Source: AC-32 sp963719275
GTDB taxonomy: Bacteria; Actinomycetota; Thermoleophilia; Gaiellales; Gaiellaceae
Reading direction: 5' to 3'
Length of the DNA stretch: 64,000 nucleotides
Assembly (NCBI GenBank): GCA_963719275.1
Contig: CAVRBT010000005.1
Span: 124,001-188,000 of the forward strand
The notes under the pieces were generated by a model. It saw only the letters and a program-made list of their open reading frames with translations. It ran no database searches and was not told the origin of the DNA. A program made the translations under genes and the position numbers. Positions 15,897-24,233 of this stretch are shown piece by piece; the stretch's first letter is position 1, and every line of letters begins with the position of its first letter.

Positions 15897-16591
15897 TCCG
15901 TCCAGCGGACCTCCAGAATGTCGTCGAGCTCGCCGACCTGAGCGATCACGCGCGGAGCGTCGACCCGCTGCGGCATCGTGACGTCCAGCAGCACCGTCCG
16001 CCGGTCGGCCTCGTGGCTGATCTCGACCGAGAGCACGCGCGCGCCCAGCCGTTCGACCTCGTCGATCAGCGGCCCCGGGCTCGAGCCCGCCGCCAGCTGG
16101 GCCACGAGCAGGCTCGTATGCGTTCGGAACCGTGAGGTCGCGTGGTGCGCGAGAATCCGCAGCGGCCAGAGCGAGACCAGCACGACCGCGGTCGTGATCA
16201 CCGCACCGCCGTAGTAGCCGGCACCGACCGCCATCCCGATCGCCGCCGTCACCCACAGGGTCGCAGCGGTCGTCAACCCGCGAATCGCCAGCCCCTGCCG
16301 GATGATCGCGCCCGCGCCGAGGAAGCCGATCCCGGTCACGATCTGGGCCGCGATCCGCGTCGGGTCGGCCCGGACCACGGCGCCGCCCCCGACGAGGAAG
16401 TCGCGGAAGGCGTAGGCCGACACGATCGTGAACAGAGCCGAGCCGATCGAGACGAGCATGTGCGTGCGAAAGCCGGCCTCCCGGTCGCGCAGCTCGCGCT
16501 CGAGACCGACGGCGCCGCCGAGCACGGCGGCGATCACGATGCGCAGCAGCGCCTCGGGCCAGGAGAGCGACGGGATCTCAGCCAGCAACAT
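15893..16591 (-). CDS. MgtC/SapB family membrane protein
   Basis: The 232-residue protein has four or five membrane helices with the family signatures LGGAVGLERELRDREAGFRT near residue 25 and GIGFLGAGAI-IRQG near 90. A soluble C-terminal domain (about 150-232) has an ACT-like pattern. MgtC proteins affect magnesium homeostasis and F-ATPase activity in pathogens; the role of environmental homologues is unclear. It overlaps rph upstream by 14 bases and rdgB downstream by four, so these form one operon with murI. Confidence 0.9.
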   Translation of the reverse strand: MLLAEIPSLSWPEALLRIVIAAVLGGAVGLERELRDREAGFRTHMLVSIGSALFTIVSAYAFRDFLVGGGAVVRADPTRIAAQIVTGIGFLGAGAIIRQGLAIRGLTTAATLWVTAAIGMAVGAGYYGGAVITTAVVLVSLWPLRILAHHATSRFRTHTSLLVAQLAAGSSPGPLIDEVERLGARVLSVEISHEADRRTVLLDVTMPQRVDAPRVIAQVGELDDILEVRWTD

Positions 16592-17282
16592 CGAGCGTGG
16601 CCTCCTGCGCCGCGCGGATCTCGGCGATCCCGCGGGCGCCGAGATCCAGCAGCTCGTTCAGCGAGTTTCGGTCGAACGGCGCACGCTCGGCGGTCGCCTG
16701 CACCTCGACGAGCCGGTCGGAGCCGGTCATGACGAGGTTCAGGTCGACCTCCGCGCCCGAGTCCTCCTCGTAGTCGAGGTCGAGCAGCAGCTCCCCGTCG
16801 ACGATCCCGAGCGAGACCGCCGCGACCGAGTCCGGCAGCGCGCGCGAGAGACCCGCCTTCCCGAGCGCCCGCGCGGCCGCGACCCACGCACCCGAGATCG
16901 CCGCGCAGCGGGTGCCACCGTCGGCCTGGAGGACGTCGCAATCGAGCCAGAGCGTCCGCTCTCCCAGCGTTTCGAAGTCGAGCACGGCACGGATCGCCCG
17001 GCCGATCAGGCGCTGGATCTCGACGGTTCGGCCCTTCTGCTTGCCCGCGCTCGCCTCGCGCTGCGTCCGCTCGCCCGTCGAGGCCGGCAGCAGCGAGTAC
17101 TCGGCCGTCAGCCAGCCGCGGCCGGAGTCGCGCAGCCAGCGCGGCACGCCCTCCTGGAGCGAGGCCGTGCACAGCACCTTCGTCTTCCCCTGCGAGTAGA
17201 GCACCGACCCCATCGGCTGCTCGAGGTAGTCGGCGACGATCTCGACGAGACGCAGCTGGTCGGGCCTGCGGCCCTCTCTCAC
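16578..17282 (-). CDS. rph: Ribonuclease PH
   Basis: The 234-residue phosphorolytic 3'-5' exoribonuclease trims tRNA 3' ends. It carries GSVLYSQGKTKVLCTAS, LTAEYSLLPASTGERTQRE, GRTVEIQRLIGRAIRAVLD and a LDYEEDSGAEVDLNLVMT-like metal/phosphate region, all family-typical. It starts at GTG 17282, which overlaps the murI stop as GTGA; the much longer open frame is rejected. Confidence 0.96.
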   Translation of the reverse strand: MREGRRPDQLRLVEIVADYLEQPMGSVLYSQGKTKVLCTASLQEGVPRWLRDSGRGWLTAEYSLLPASTGERTQREASAGKQKGRTVEIQRLIGRAIRAVLDFETLGERTLWLDCDVLQADGGTRCAAISGAWVAAARALGKAGLSRALPDSVAAVSLGIVDGELLLDLDYEEDSGAEVDLNLVMTGSDRLVEVQATAERAPFDRNSLNELLDLGARGIAEIRAAQEATLDVAG

Positions 17283-18094
17283 ACCGCCACCAGGTCGGCG
17301 ACCGCCACGTGCTCGACCTCGCCCAGCGGCAGCTGCAGGAACCGCTCCCCCAGAGCGCAGAAGGCGGCCGGGTCGCCCGTGGTCAGGAACCGGTACGACC
17401 CCTCGCGCGACTCCTCGTTCTCGATCCCCTTGCGCGCGAGCGTCTCGGCCACCTCGCGCGCAGTCTCCTCGGCCGAGAAGACCAGCGTCACGCCCCGCCC
17501 GAAGACGCGCTGGAAGATCGGCCGGATCAGCGGGTAGTGCGTGCAGCCGAGGATCACCGTGTCCACGCCCGCGTCCTTTAGCGGCGCCGCGTACTCGCGC
17601 ACCGCCTCGGTGGTCTCGGCCGCGAAGGGATCGTCGCTCTCGATCAGCGGCACGAGCCGCGGGCAGGCGACGGGGACGAGCTCGGCGCCCGCGTCCAGCG
17701 CGTGCACGAGCTCGGCGTAGCGGCCGGCCTCGACGGTCGCCTGCGTCGCGAGCAGCCCGATGCGGCGGTTGCGCGTCGCCTGCACTGCAGCGTGGGCCTC
17801 GGGCGTGATCACGCCGACGACCGGCACCTCGAGCTCCTCCTGGAGCTGCGGCAGCGCCGCCGAGGTTGCCGCGTTGCACGCGACCAGCACGAGCTTGACG
17901 TCCTGCGCCGCCAGGTAACCGGCGATCTCGCGAGCGAAGCCGCGGATCTCCTCGAGCGGCCGCGGCCCGTACGGGAGCCGCGCGTGGTCGCCGAGGTAGA
18001 CGAAGTCCTCGTGCGGCATCGTCACGAGGCACTCGTGCAGGACGGTGAGCCCGCCCACGCCCGAGTCGAAGACGCCGACCGGCCGGGGATCCAC
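17279..18094 (-). CDS. murI: Glutamate racemase
   Basis: The 271-residue enzyme supplies D-glutamate for peptidoglycan. The N-terminal VGVFDSGVGGLTVLHE and the catalytic cysteines in VACNAATSAALP and ILGCTHYPLIRP are present. The start is GTG at 18094. It leads the murI-rph-mgtC-rdgB operon, and its upstream region holds a 13-bp inverted repeat. Confidence 0.96.
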   Translation of the reverse strand: MDPRPVGVFDSGVGGLTVLHECLVTMPHEDFVYLGDHARLPYGPRPLEEIRGFAREIAGYLAAQDVKLVLVACNAATSAALPQLQEELEVPVVGVITPEAHAAVQATRNRRIGLLATQATVEAGRYAELVHALDAGAELVPVACPRLVPLIESDDPFAAETTEAVREYAAPLKDAGVDTVILGCTHYPLIRPIFQRVFGRGVTLVFSAEETAREVAETLARKGIENEESREGSYRFLTTGDPAAFCALGERFLQLPLGEVEHVAVADLVAV

Positions 18095-18106
18095 CGGGCG
18101 ATTGTA

Positions 18107-18161
18107 GGAGGGCTCGGCGGGATAGCGCTCGGCGGCACAGCGGTATTTCGCCGAGCCCTCC
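18107..18161. repeat. Inverted repeat in the murI/hydrolase divergent region
   Basis: GGAGGGCTCGGCG at 18107-18119 is the exact reverse complement of 18149-18161, with a 29-base interior containing a second GC-rich hairpin. It lies between two divergent starts and may be an operator or a transcript hairpin. Confidence 0.6.
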
Positions 18162-18195
18162 CATAAATACGCGGCGGCATCTACGCTGTTCGTCC

Positions 18196-19599
18196 TTGCA
18201 CCACCGGGTCACTCTCTTGATCTGCTGCGTCGTCGCCGCGCTCTGCGCGTCCGGCCGCGCGTCCGCGGCGACGCAGGAGCTGACGCTGCACATGGACGAC
18301 GGCGTCAACCTCGCGGCCACGCTGTACGAGCCCGACGCGGCGCCGCCGCCGGCCGGGTACCCGGCGGTCGTGCTCTTCCACGCCCTGGCAGGGAAGCGCC
18401 AGGACCTCGCCGCGGTCGCGCAGCGCTTCGACGGACAGTTCGCGGTGCTCGCGTTCGACGCGCGCGGTCACGGTCAGTCGGGCGGGCGTACCTCGATCTC
18501 CGGCCCCCGCGAGATCGCCGACGCGCGCGTGGTGTTCCAGCAGCTCGCGGCCCGGCCCGACATCGACGACGCGAAGATCGGCGCGTGGGGGATCTCGATG
18601 GGCGGCGGCACCGTCCTCCGCTCCCTCGTCGAGGGCGTGCCCTGGGCCGCGGTCGAGGTGGCCGAGACGTGGACCGATCTGTACAGCGCACTCGCGCCGC
18701 AGAGCCTCGCCAAGTCCGGCGCGATCTTCCAGTTCCTCACCTCGGTGCCCGCCGACCGGCTCGACCCGTCGGTCGCGGCGATCCGGGACGACGCGCTCGC
18801 CAGCCGAAACCTCTCGGTGCTGCGCGCCTGGGCCGACGCGCGCTCGAGCCGAAAGCTGCTCGCGCAGGTGCACACGCCGGTCTTCTTCTTCCAGGGCCGG
18901 CGCGACTTCGCCTTCGACGTCGCCCAGGCGAAGGCCGGCTACGCGCTGGTGAAGGGGCCGAAGCGGCTTTACATCGGCGACTTCGGCCACGCGCCCTCGA
19001 CCTTCCCGGGGCCGGACTTCAACCACCTGGCCTCGCTCGGGCTCCAGTGGCTCCAGCGCTACCTCGTCGGCGCCTCGCCATCGATCGGACAGGTCGCGCT
19101 CGCGCCCAACCCGTGGCGCGGCAAGCCGAGAACATACAAGGCGCTCCCGCCCACGCGACGGCTGTCCATCGCGCTGTCCGGGACCGACCGCCTCGCGGGT
19201 TCGGGCCGTGCGCTGCGCGCGAGCGGACGCTTCACGGGGCGCGCCGAGACCTTCGGCTCCGCGACCGTGCGGGTAACCGTGAAGCTCTCCGGAGGCTGGT
19301 CGCGGCTCGTGGCCGTGCTCACCGCGCAGCCGCGGAAGGGCCGGGAGGTCGTCGTGACCGAGGGCGGCGTGAACACCGCCGGCCTGAGAGGCACGCGCAG
19401 GCTCGCCATCCGCCTGATCGACACCGTCACGGTAATTCCGAAGGGCGCGCGCCTGCGATTGACGCTGGCCTCGAGCTCGCTCGCGCAGAACCCAGGGAAC
19501 CTGCTCTACCTCAACCTGCCGATGGCCCACACCGCCCGCGTCACCCTCGGACCGGCGCGGCTGACCCTGCCGATCCTGCGCAAGCCGGTGTCGCGGTGA
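18196..19599 (+). CDS. Secreted alpha/beta hydrolase with C-terminal beta domain (X-Pro dipeptidyl-peptidase/CocE-like)
   Basis: 467 residues from a TTG start. A signal peptide (LICCVVAALCASGRASA) precedes an alpha/beta hydrolase domain with FDARGHGQSGG, the nucleophile elbow GISMGGG, and a late acid/His region (GRRDFAF, GDFGHAPSTF). From about residue 300 a beta-rich domain ends in LARTRLTLP-type strands, the jelly-roll seen in CocE/NonD hydrolases. It probably cleaves esters or peptides outside the cytoplasm. It overlaps the binding-protein gene by four bases. Confidence 0.85.
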   Translation: MHHRVTLLICCVVAALCASGRASAATQELTLHMDDGVNLAATLYEPDAAPPPAGYPAVVLFHALAGKRQDLAAVAQRFDGQFAVLAFDARGHGQSGGRTSISGPREIADARVVFQQLAARPDIDDAKIGAWGISMGGGTVLRSLVEGVPWAAVEVAETWTDLYSALAPQSLAKSGAIFQFLTSVPADRLDPSVAAIRDDALASRNLSVLRAWADARSSRKLLAQVHTPVFFFQGRRDFAFDVAQAKAGYALVKGPKRLYIGDFGHAPSTFPGPDFNHLASLGLQWLQRYLVGASPSIGQVALAPNPWRGKPRTYKALPPTRRLSIALSGTDRLAGSGRALRASGRFTGRAETFGSATVRVTVKLSGGWSRLVAVLTAQPRKGREVVVTEGGVNTAGLRGTRRLAIRLIDTVTVIPKGARLRLTLASSSLAQNPGNLLYLNLPMAHTARVTLGPARLTLPILRKPVSR

Positions 19600-20804
19600 G
19601 GCTCGTCGCGCTCACGGGCCTCGCGGCGGCGGCCCTCGCCCTCCCGGCCGGCGGTGTCTCCGGCGGCACACCCGGAGTGACCTCGAACCAGATCCTGATC
19701 GGCGGCACCGTACCGCTGAGCGGCAACGCCTCCGCGTTCGGCACCGTCGGCCCCGGCGCGAACGCCTACTTCAAGTACATCAACGCCCACGGCGGCGTCT
19801 ACGGGCGGAAGATCAAGTACCTCTGGCGGGACGACGGCTACGACCCGTCGCGGACGATCGAGCAGACCCGCGAGCTCGTGCAACAGGACAAGGTCTTCGC
19901 CATCTTCAACACGGTCGGCACCGAGCACAACGTCGCCATTCGCGCCTACCTGAACGCGATCAAGGTGCCGCAGGTCTTCGGCGGCACGGGCGCGAGCATC
20001 ATCGGCCGGGGCTACAAGCGCTACCCCTGGACGATGGGCTACCTGCCGAGCTTCGTCGGCGAGGGCGCGATCTACGGCCGCTACGTCGTCAAGCACCGGC
20101 CGAAGGCGCGCATCGCCGTGCTGTACGAGAACAGCGACTACGGCCGCGACCTGCTGAAAGGGCTCGAGCGCGGCCTCGGCAAGAAGCGCTCGCGCATCGT
20201 CGCCAAGGCGACCTACGAGGTCACCGACAGCGACGTCAACTCGCAGATCGCAAAGCTGCGCCGTTCGAAGGCCGACACGTTCATGCTCTTCGCGCTGCCG
20301 CAGCAGGCGATCCAGTCGTTCGTCTACGCCTACAAGCTCAAGTGGCGGCCGCAGATCTTCGTCAGCGCGGTGTCGATCGAGCCGCGCGTGATGGCGATCG
20401 CGCGGATCGGCACCAACGGCGTGGAGACGAACAACGCGCTGAGCGTCGCCTTCGTGAAGGATCCGACCTCGCCCGCGTGGCGCAAGAACAAGGCCGTCGC
20501 GCTCTACCGGAAGATCATGAAGCGCTACTTCCCGGGCGGGAAGCCGGGCGACGTCTACAACTGGTACGGGATGACGGTCGCGTTCTCGATGGTGGACGCG
20601 CTCAAGCACGCCGGCCGCAACCCCACCCGCGAGAGCCTCCGCCGCGCGATGACGCACATGGACGAGCGGAACAACCCGTTCCTGCTCCCGGGCGTCACCG
20701 TCAAGACCAGCCCGTCGAATTACTTCCCGATGACGAAGGCCCGGATGGTGGGCTACCGCAAGAACCTCTGGGTGCTGTTCGGCCCCCTCGTGAACGCGCG
20801 CTAG
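19596..20804 (+). CDS. Branched-chain amino acid-type ABC transporter substrate-binding protein
   Basis: The 402-residue protein starts at GTG (VRLVALTGLAAAALALPAGG), with a signal peptide but no lipobox Cys. It is a LivK/periplasmic-binding type I protein: ILIGGTVPLSGNASAFG, then KIKYLWRDDGYDPSRTIEQTRELVQQDKV, and a FVGEGAIYGRYVVKH hinge region. No permease or ATPase genes are beside it, so it may be an orphan receptor or work with a transporter elsewhere. It is translationally coupled to the upstream hydrolase (GTGA). Confidence 0.9.
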   Translation: MRLVALTGLAAAALALPAGGVSGGTPGVTSNQILIGGTVPLSGNASAFGTVGPGANAYFKYINAHGGVYGRKIKYLWRDDGYDPSRTIEQTRELVQQDKVFAIFNTVGTEHNVAIRAYLNAIKVPQVFGGTGASIIGRGYKRYPWTMGYLPSFVGEGAIYGRYVVKHRPKARIAVLYENSDYGRDLLKGLERGLGKKRSRIVAKATYEVTDSDVNSQIAKLRRSKADTFMLFALPQQAIQSFVYAYKLKWRPQIFVSAVSIEPRVMAIARIGTNGVETNNALSVAFVKDPTSPAWRKNKAVALYRKIMKRYFPGGKPGDVYNWYGMTVAFSMVDALKHAGRNPTRESLRRAMTHMDERNNPFLLPGVTVKTSPSNYFPMTKARMVGYRKNLWVLFGPLVNAR

Positions 20805-20901
20805 CCAGCCGATACGTGTGCGTGTTAACTATCCCGGTGAGACGTCGTCTCCAGCACAGCACAGGTCCGCCCCAGGGGGACCTCGAGAAAGAAGGGGTTA
20901 C

Positions 20902-21981
20902 ATGAGAAAGTCAATCCGCCTGGCACTGCTGGTGTGTGCCAGCTTCGTCGGTCTCGCGTTCGCGGGACCGGCGCTCGCGAAGTACGACCCGTCGCTCACG
21001 ATCGAGCAGACCAGCTACAAGCTCGGGGCGGCGACGACGGCCGACGTGTTCATCGCGATCAGCGAGGACGCCGACCCGACGGCGAAGCTGACGATCTTCT
21101 CGCCCGCCGGCTACAGCGCGAACCTCAGCGCCGCGCCGGGGACGAAGATCGGAGCGGTGGTCGCGATCGTGAAGGCGAAGGCGCTCGGCGGCGCGCGGCT
21201 CCCGCTCGCCGGCGACGTGCTCGTCGCTAACCCGGCCGATCCGACGATCGTCGCGGCCGCGACGCAGTGCACCGGCAAGGCGACGCACTCCACCATCTGG
21301 GTGCTGAACACGAGCCTGCAGGGCCAGACGGTCGCGATCCCGGTGTTCGTGGACAGCGCCGGGCCGCTGGTCACGATGCAGGTCTGCCTGCCGTCGCCCG
21401 ACATCCCCGAGGCCTCGGGCGGCGCCAAGTTCGGCGCGCAGCTCGTGCTCGCCGACTTCTCGGTCCGGGGCGTCTTCCGGAACGCCGGCACGAAAGGCGG
21501 CTACGAGTGGGCCGGCATCTACACGCCGTACACGCCCGGCACCGCCACGCCGAACGCGGCGGGCACGGTCGAGTGGCGGACGTACGTCGGCCTCCCGTCG
21601 AGCCTGACCCTGAAGAAGGCGAAGGCGAAGCGAGGGTACAAGCTCGTCGGCCAGCTCAAGGTCGCGGGCCTGAACCCGGCGGGCGTGCGGCTCAGCCTCT
21701 ACTCCGGCAGGAAGGCGCGCCCGGCCCCGAACGCCGTAGCCGGCGGCACGGGCAAGCGCGTGGGCCGGACCGGGAAGCTCCCGAGGACCGGCAAGTACTC
21801 GATCGCGCGGCGAAACGTGAAGTTCGCGACGTTCTTCCAGACCCGCTTCGAGAACTACGGCACGCAGTGCACCGGCCCGTCGCCTTCAGGCCTCCCGGTG
21901 CCGTGCGCGGGCGAGGACATCGCCGCGGTCACGAGCAACCAGCTCAAGGTCCTGAAACCGAAGAAGAAGAAGCGGCACTAG
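20902..21981 (+). CDS. Secreted protein of unknown function
   Basis: 359 residues with a clean signal peptide (MRKSIRLALLVCASFVGLAF to ALAK). The body is beta-rich with four cysteines in two pairs and a distinctive GYEWAGIYTPYTPGTATPN segment. The tail is strongly basic, ending KPKKKKRH. The start at 20902 follows GAAGGGG by a few bases. A similar strand pattern is seen in bacterial Ig-like domains, but I do not recognise the family. Confidence 0.75.
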   Translation: MRKSIRLALLVCASFVGLAFAGPALAKYDPSLTIEQTSYKLGAATTADVFIAISEDADPTAKLTIFSPAGYSANLSAAPGTKIGAVVAIVKAKALGGARLPLAGDVLVANPADPTIVAAATQCTGKATHSTIWVLNTSLQGQTVAIPVFVDSAGPLVTMQVCLPSPDIPEASGGAKFGAQLVLADFSVRGVFRNAGTKGGYEWAGIYTPYTPGTATPNAAGTVEWRTYVGLPSSLTLKKAKAKRGYKLVGQLKVAGLNPAGVRLSLYSGRKARPAPNAVAGGTGKRVGRTGKLPRTGKYSIARRNVKFATFFQTRFENYGTQCTGPSPSGLPVPCAGEDIAAVTSNQLKVLKPKKKKRH

Positions 21982-21992
21982 CTCGGTTGTAG

Positions 21993-22022
21993 GAGCGGGG
22001 CCTTCTGCGGAAGGCCCCGCTC
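21993..22022. terminator. Bidirectional terminator hairpin
   Basis: GAGCGGGGCCTT pairs perfectly with AAGGCCCCGCTC around a six-base loop, exactly between the convergent stops of the secreted protein and the rhodanese gene. Confidence 0.8.
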
Positions 22023-22809
22023 AGCGCTCCAGCGGCAGGTCCTCGTGGCGCGACCACTCGTGCCACGAGCCCGGGTAGTTGCGCGCGTCGTAGCCCGCGG
22101 CCCTGAGCGCGAGCGCGGCGAGGGCCGAGCGCGAGCCCGAGTGGCAGTAGGCGACGAGCTCGGCGCCCTCCGGTAAGCCGACGAGCTCGCGGATCCCCCA
22201 CGGCTCGTGCGGCCGCCCGGGCGCGGCGAAAAGGCGGTCGACCTCGAGGTGGCGCGCCCCCGGAATGTGGCCCTGCCGCGGATCGCACGGGTAGCCGCCG
22301 CGGCCGGAGAACTCCTCGTCGGTGCGGACGTCGAAGACCGTCAGTCTTTCGTCGGCAAGCCGGTCGCGCAGCTCCTCCCACGTCGGCACCGCCTCGAGCC
22401 GCGGCGCGAGGCTCGTCTTCGTCTTCTGCAGCTCGACCGCGCCCTGCTCGAGCTCGCCCGGCCAGGCGGCCACGCCTCCGGCCAGGACCGAGACCCGCGG
22501 GTGGCCGGCCAGCATGGCGGCCTGCGCGGAGGCCGAGGCGCCGACGCAGTCGCCGCGGTCGTAGAGCACGAGCCGCTCCTCGCCCGTCACGCCGTGGCGG
22601 CCGAGCCGGCGCTGCACCTCGACCGCGAACTCCTGGACGGTTTCCCGCGTCGCGAGCGGCGGCGGCGAGCCGAGGACGAGCGGGATCGAGCGCGGCAGGT
22701 GCCCGCGCTGGTGCGCGTTCGGCCCGCGCACGTCGCCGACCAGCACGTCCTCCTCGCCGAGGTGCTCCTGGAGCCACGTCGCGTCGACGAGCGGTGGCAG
22801 CTCAGACAT
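22021..22809 (-). CDS. Thiosulfate/mercaptopyruvate sulfurtransferase (tandem rhodanese)
   Basis: 262 residues with two rhodanese domains. The first (about 1-130) carries the opening VGDVRGPNAHQRGHLPRS but no active-site Cys loop (ASASAQAAML). The second (140-262) has FDVRTDEEFSGRGG, GHIPGARHLEVD and the active-site loop YCHSGSRSA. This layout is normal for sulfurtransferases that move sulfane sulfur to cyanide or thiols. It overlaps the hydrolase upstream by eight bases. Confidence 0.92.
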   Translation of the reverse strand: MSELPPLVDATWLQEHLGEEDVLVGDVRGPNAHQRGHLPRSIPLVLGSPPPLATRETVQEFAVEVQRRLGRHGVTGEERLVLYDRGDCVGASASAQAAMLAGHPRVSVLAGGVAAWPGELEQGAVELQKTKTSLAPRLEAVPTWEELRDRLADERLTVFDVRTDEEFSGRGGYPCDPRQGHIPGARHLEVDRLFAAPGRPHEPWGIRELVGLPEGAELVAYCHSGSRSALAALALRAAGYDARNYPGSWHEWSRHEDLPLER

Positions 22810-23488
22810 CGGCCAGGAACTGCGCCAGCGCGGCGTTGAACTCGTCCGGCTGCTCGAGGTTCGGGAGGTGCCGCGCGCCTGCGAACGCCCTGAAGCGGCC
22901 GCGGGGGGCGCGCTGCGCCTGGGCCTGCGCCTCGTCGGGCGGGAAGAACAGATCGCCCTCGCCGACGGCGACGAGCACCGGCCGCCCGAAGGCATCGAGC
23001 GTGTCGAGCCGGTCCTCGCGGTCGCGGATCGCGGCCAGCGCGGTCACGAGCTCCTCGTTCGAGCGGGCGAGCGCCTGTTCCCGAACCGAGCTGACGGCGC
23101 CGTCGGAGGCGCTCTCGAGCAGGAGGCGCGAGCGCTGGTTCTCCCACAGCGCGTCGGCACCCCCGTTCTCGATCAGCGCCTTCGTATCGGCGCGGCCCGC
23201 GCGGCGCTCCGGGGAGTCGGCGTCGGCGCGCGCGCCGACGAGCGCGAGCGCCCGCACGCGCGACGGCTCCCGGTGCGCCATCGCCAGCGCGGCATAACCG
23301 CCCATCGAGGCGCCCACGAGCGCCAGCTCGCCGTCCTGTTCGGCCAGGAGCGACGAGGCGATCTCGTCAATGGTGGTGCCCCGGCCGTAGAGCCGCGGCG
23401 TCGCCAGGTCGTACCCCCGCAGCGGCTCGAGCTGCGGCCCCCACATCCGCTCGTCCAGCGGGTAGGCGTGGAGGAGGACGACCCTCAC
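22802..23488 (-). CDS. Alpha/beta hydrolase
   Basis: 228 residues from GTG at 23488 (VRVVLLHAYPLDERMWGPQL). The nucleophile elbow is LVGASMGGYAAL, the acid is in VAVGEGDLFFP and the His in AGARHLPNLEQP, a complete Ser-Asp-His set. No signal peptide. The substrate is unknown. Its ribosome-binding site (GGAAGAGG) is inside the right arm of structured element B, so the element could influence translation. Confidence 0.88.
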   Translation of the reverse strand: MRVVLLHAYPLDERMWGPQLEPLRGYDLATPRLYGRGTTIDEIASSLLAEQDGELALVGASMGGYAALAMAHREPSRVRALALVGARADADSPERRAGRADTKALIENGGADALWENQRSRLLLESASDGAVSSVREQALARSNEELVTALAAIRDREDRLDTLDAFGRPVLVAVGEGDLFFPPDEAQAQAQRAPRGRFRAFAGARHLPNLEQPDEFNAALAQFLADV

Positions 23489-23489
23489 A

Positions 23490-23653
23490 GAGCCTCTTCC
23501 GAGTTGACGCTTCGCTGCCGGGGCGCGATGGGCGGCGCGTGGCAAGGACGCAGGGAGCGCGCGTAGCCGGGGGCTACGGGCGCGACTGAGGACGCCGTCC
23601 ACGCGTCGCGCAGCGCGTTCCGGCGGCATAAGGCTTCGGCTCGGAAGAGGCTC
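23490..23653 (+). repeat. Structured 164-bp element, copy B
   Basis: Outer arms GAGCCTCTTCCGAG (23490-23503) and CTCGGAAGAGGCTC (23640-23653) match perfectly over 14 bp. The core GGCAAGGACGCAGGGAGC begins at 23541; its hairpin is CGTAGCC/GGCTACG; GACTGAGGACGCC ends at 23596. The element fills the gap between the GST stop and the hydrolase start. It shares long stretches with copy D, for example GCGATGGGCGGCGCG. Confidence 0.85.
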
Positions 23654-23654
23654 A

Positions 23655-24224
23655 TTAAAGCGCCGTGACGACGGCGCGTTCCTGAGCTACGGCCGGCCGT
23701 GCAGAGCACCGCTCGAGCCAGTCGGCGAGCGCCGGCCCGAGCTCGAGCTCGAAGCGCTCGAGGCCGCGCAGGATCCACGGCACGTAGCCGATGTCGGCGA
23801 GGCCGTAGTCGCGCCCGGAGAGCCACGGCTGTCCCTCGAGCGCGCGCTCGAGCTCGGCGAGGCGGGCGCCGAGCTGCTCGCGGCCGTCGCCGCGGCGCGC
23901 GGCGTAGTACGCGTCGCCGAGGCGGTCGTCGAAGCGCTGCAGGCACAGCCGCCCGAGAGCGCGCTCCGCGGGGTCGGCCGGCCACAGCGTCGGCTCGGGG
24001 TAGCGCTCCTCGAGGTACTCCATGATCACCTCGGACTCCGGCAGCACGAGCCCCTCGTCCTCCTCGTAGACGGGCACCCGCCCGAGCTCGTTCTTCTCGT
24101 AGATCCAGGCCGGCCGGTCGTCGAGGTCGATCTCGACGGCCTCGTACGCGATCCCCTTCTCGGCGAGCGCGATCCGGGCTCGCGCGGCGTAGGGGCAGCG
24201 GTCGGCGGTGTAAAGGGTCGGCAC
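23655..24224 (-). CDS. Glutathione S-transferase family protein
   Basis: 189 residues. The N-terminal thioredoxin-like domain (MPTLYTADRCPYAARARIAL) has a CPYA motif like that of omega/beta-class GSTs and the RVPVYEEDEGLVLPESEVIMEYL region that binds the gamma-glutamyl group. A helical C-terminal domain follows. Actinobacteria usually lack glutathione, so another thiol or a dehalogenase/reductase-type role is possible. It lies ten bases after the GNAT gene. Confidence 0.88.
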   Translation of the reverse strand: MPTLYTADRCPYAARARIALAEKGIAYEAVEIDLDDRPAWIYEKNELGRVPVYEEDEGLVLPESEVIMEYLEERYPEPTLWPADPAERALGRLCLQRFDDRLGDAYYAARRGDGREQLGARLAELERALEGQPWLSGRDYGLADIGYVPWILRGLERFELELGPALADWLERCSARPAVAQERAVVTAL

Positions 24225-24233
24225 GTGCTGACC

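Noticed and set aside
23655..24224. GST as maleylacetoacetate isomerase of the homogentisate pathway
   Set aside because: It has a CPYA thioredoxin-type motif, not the SSCxWRVRIAL zeta-class motif, and is 14 kb from hmgA.
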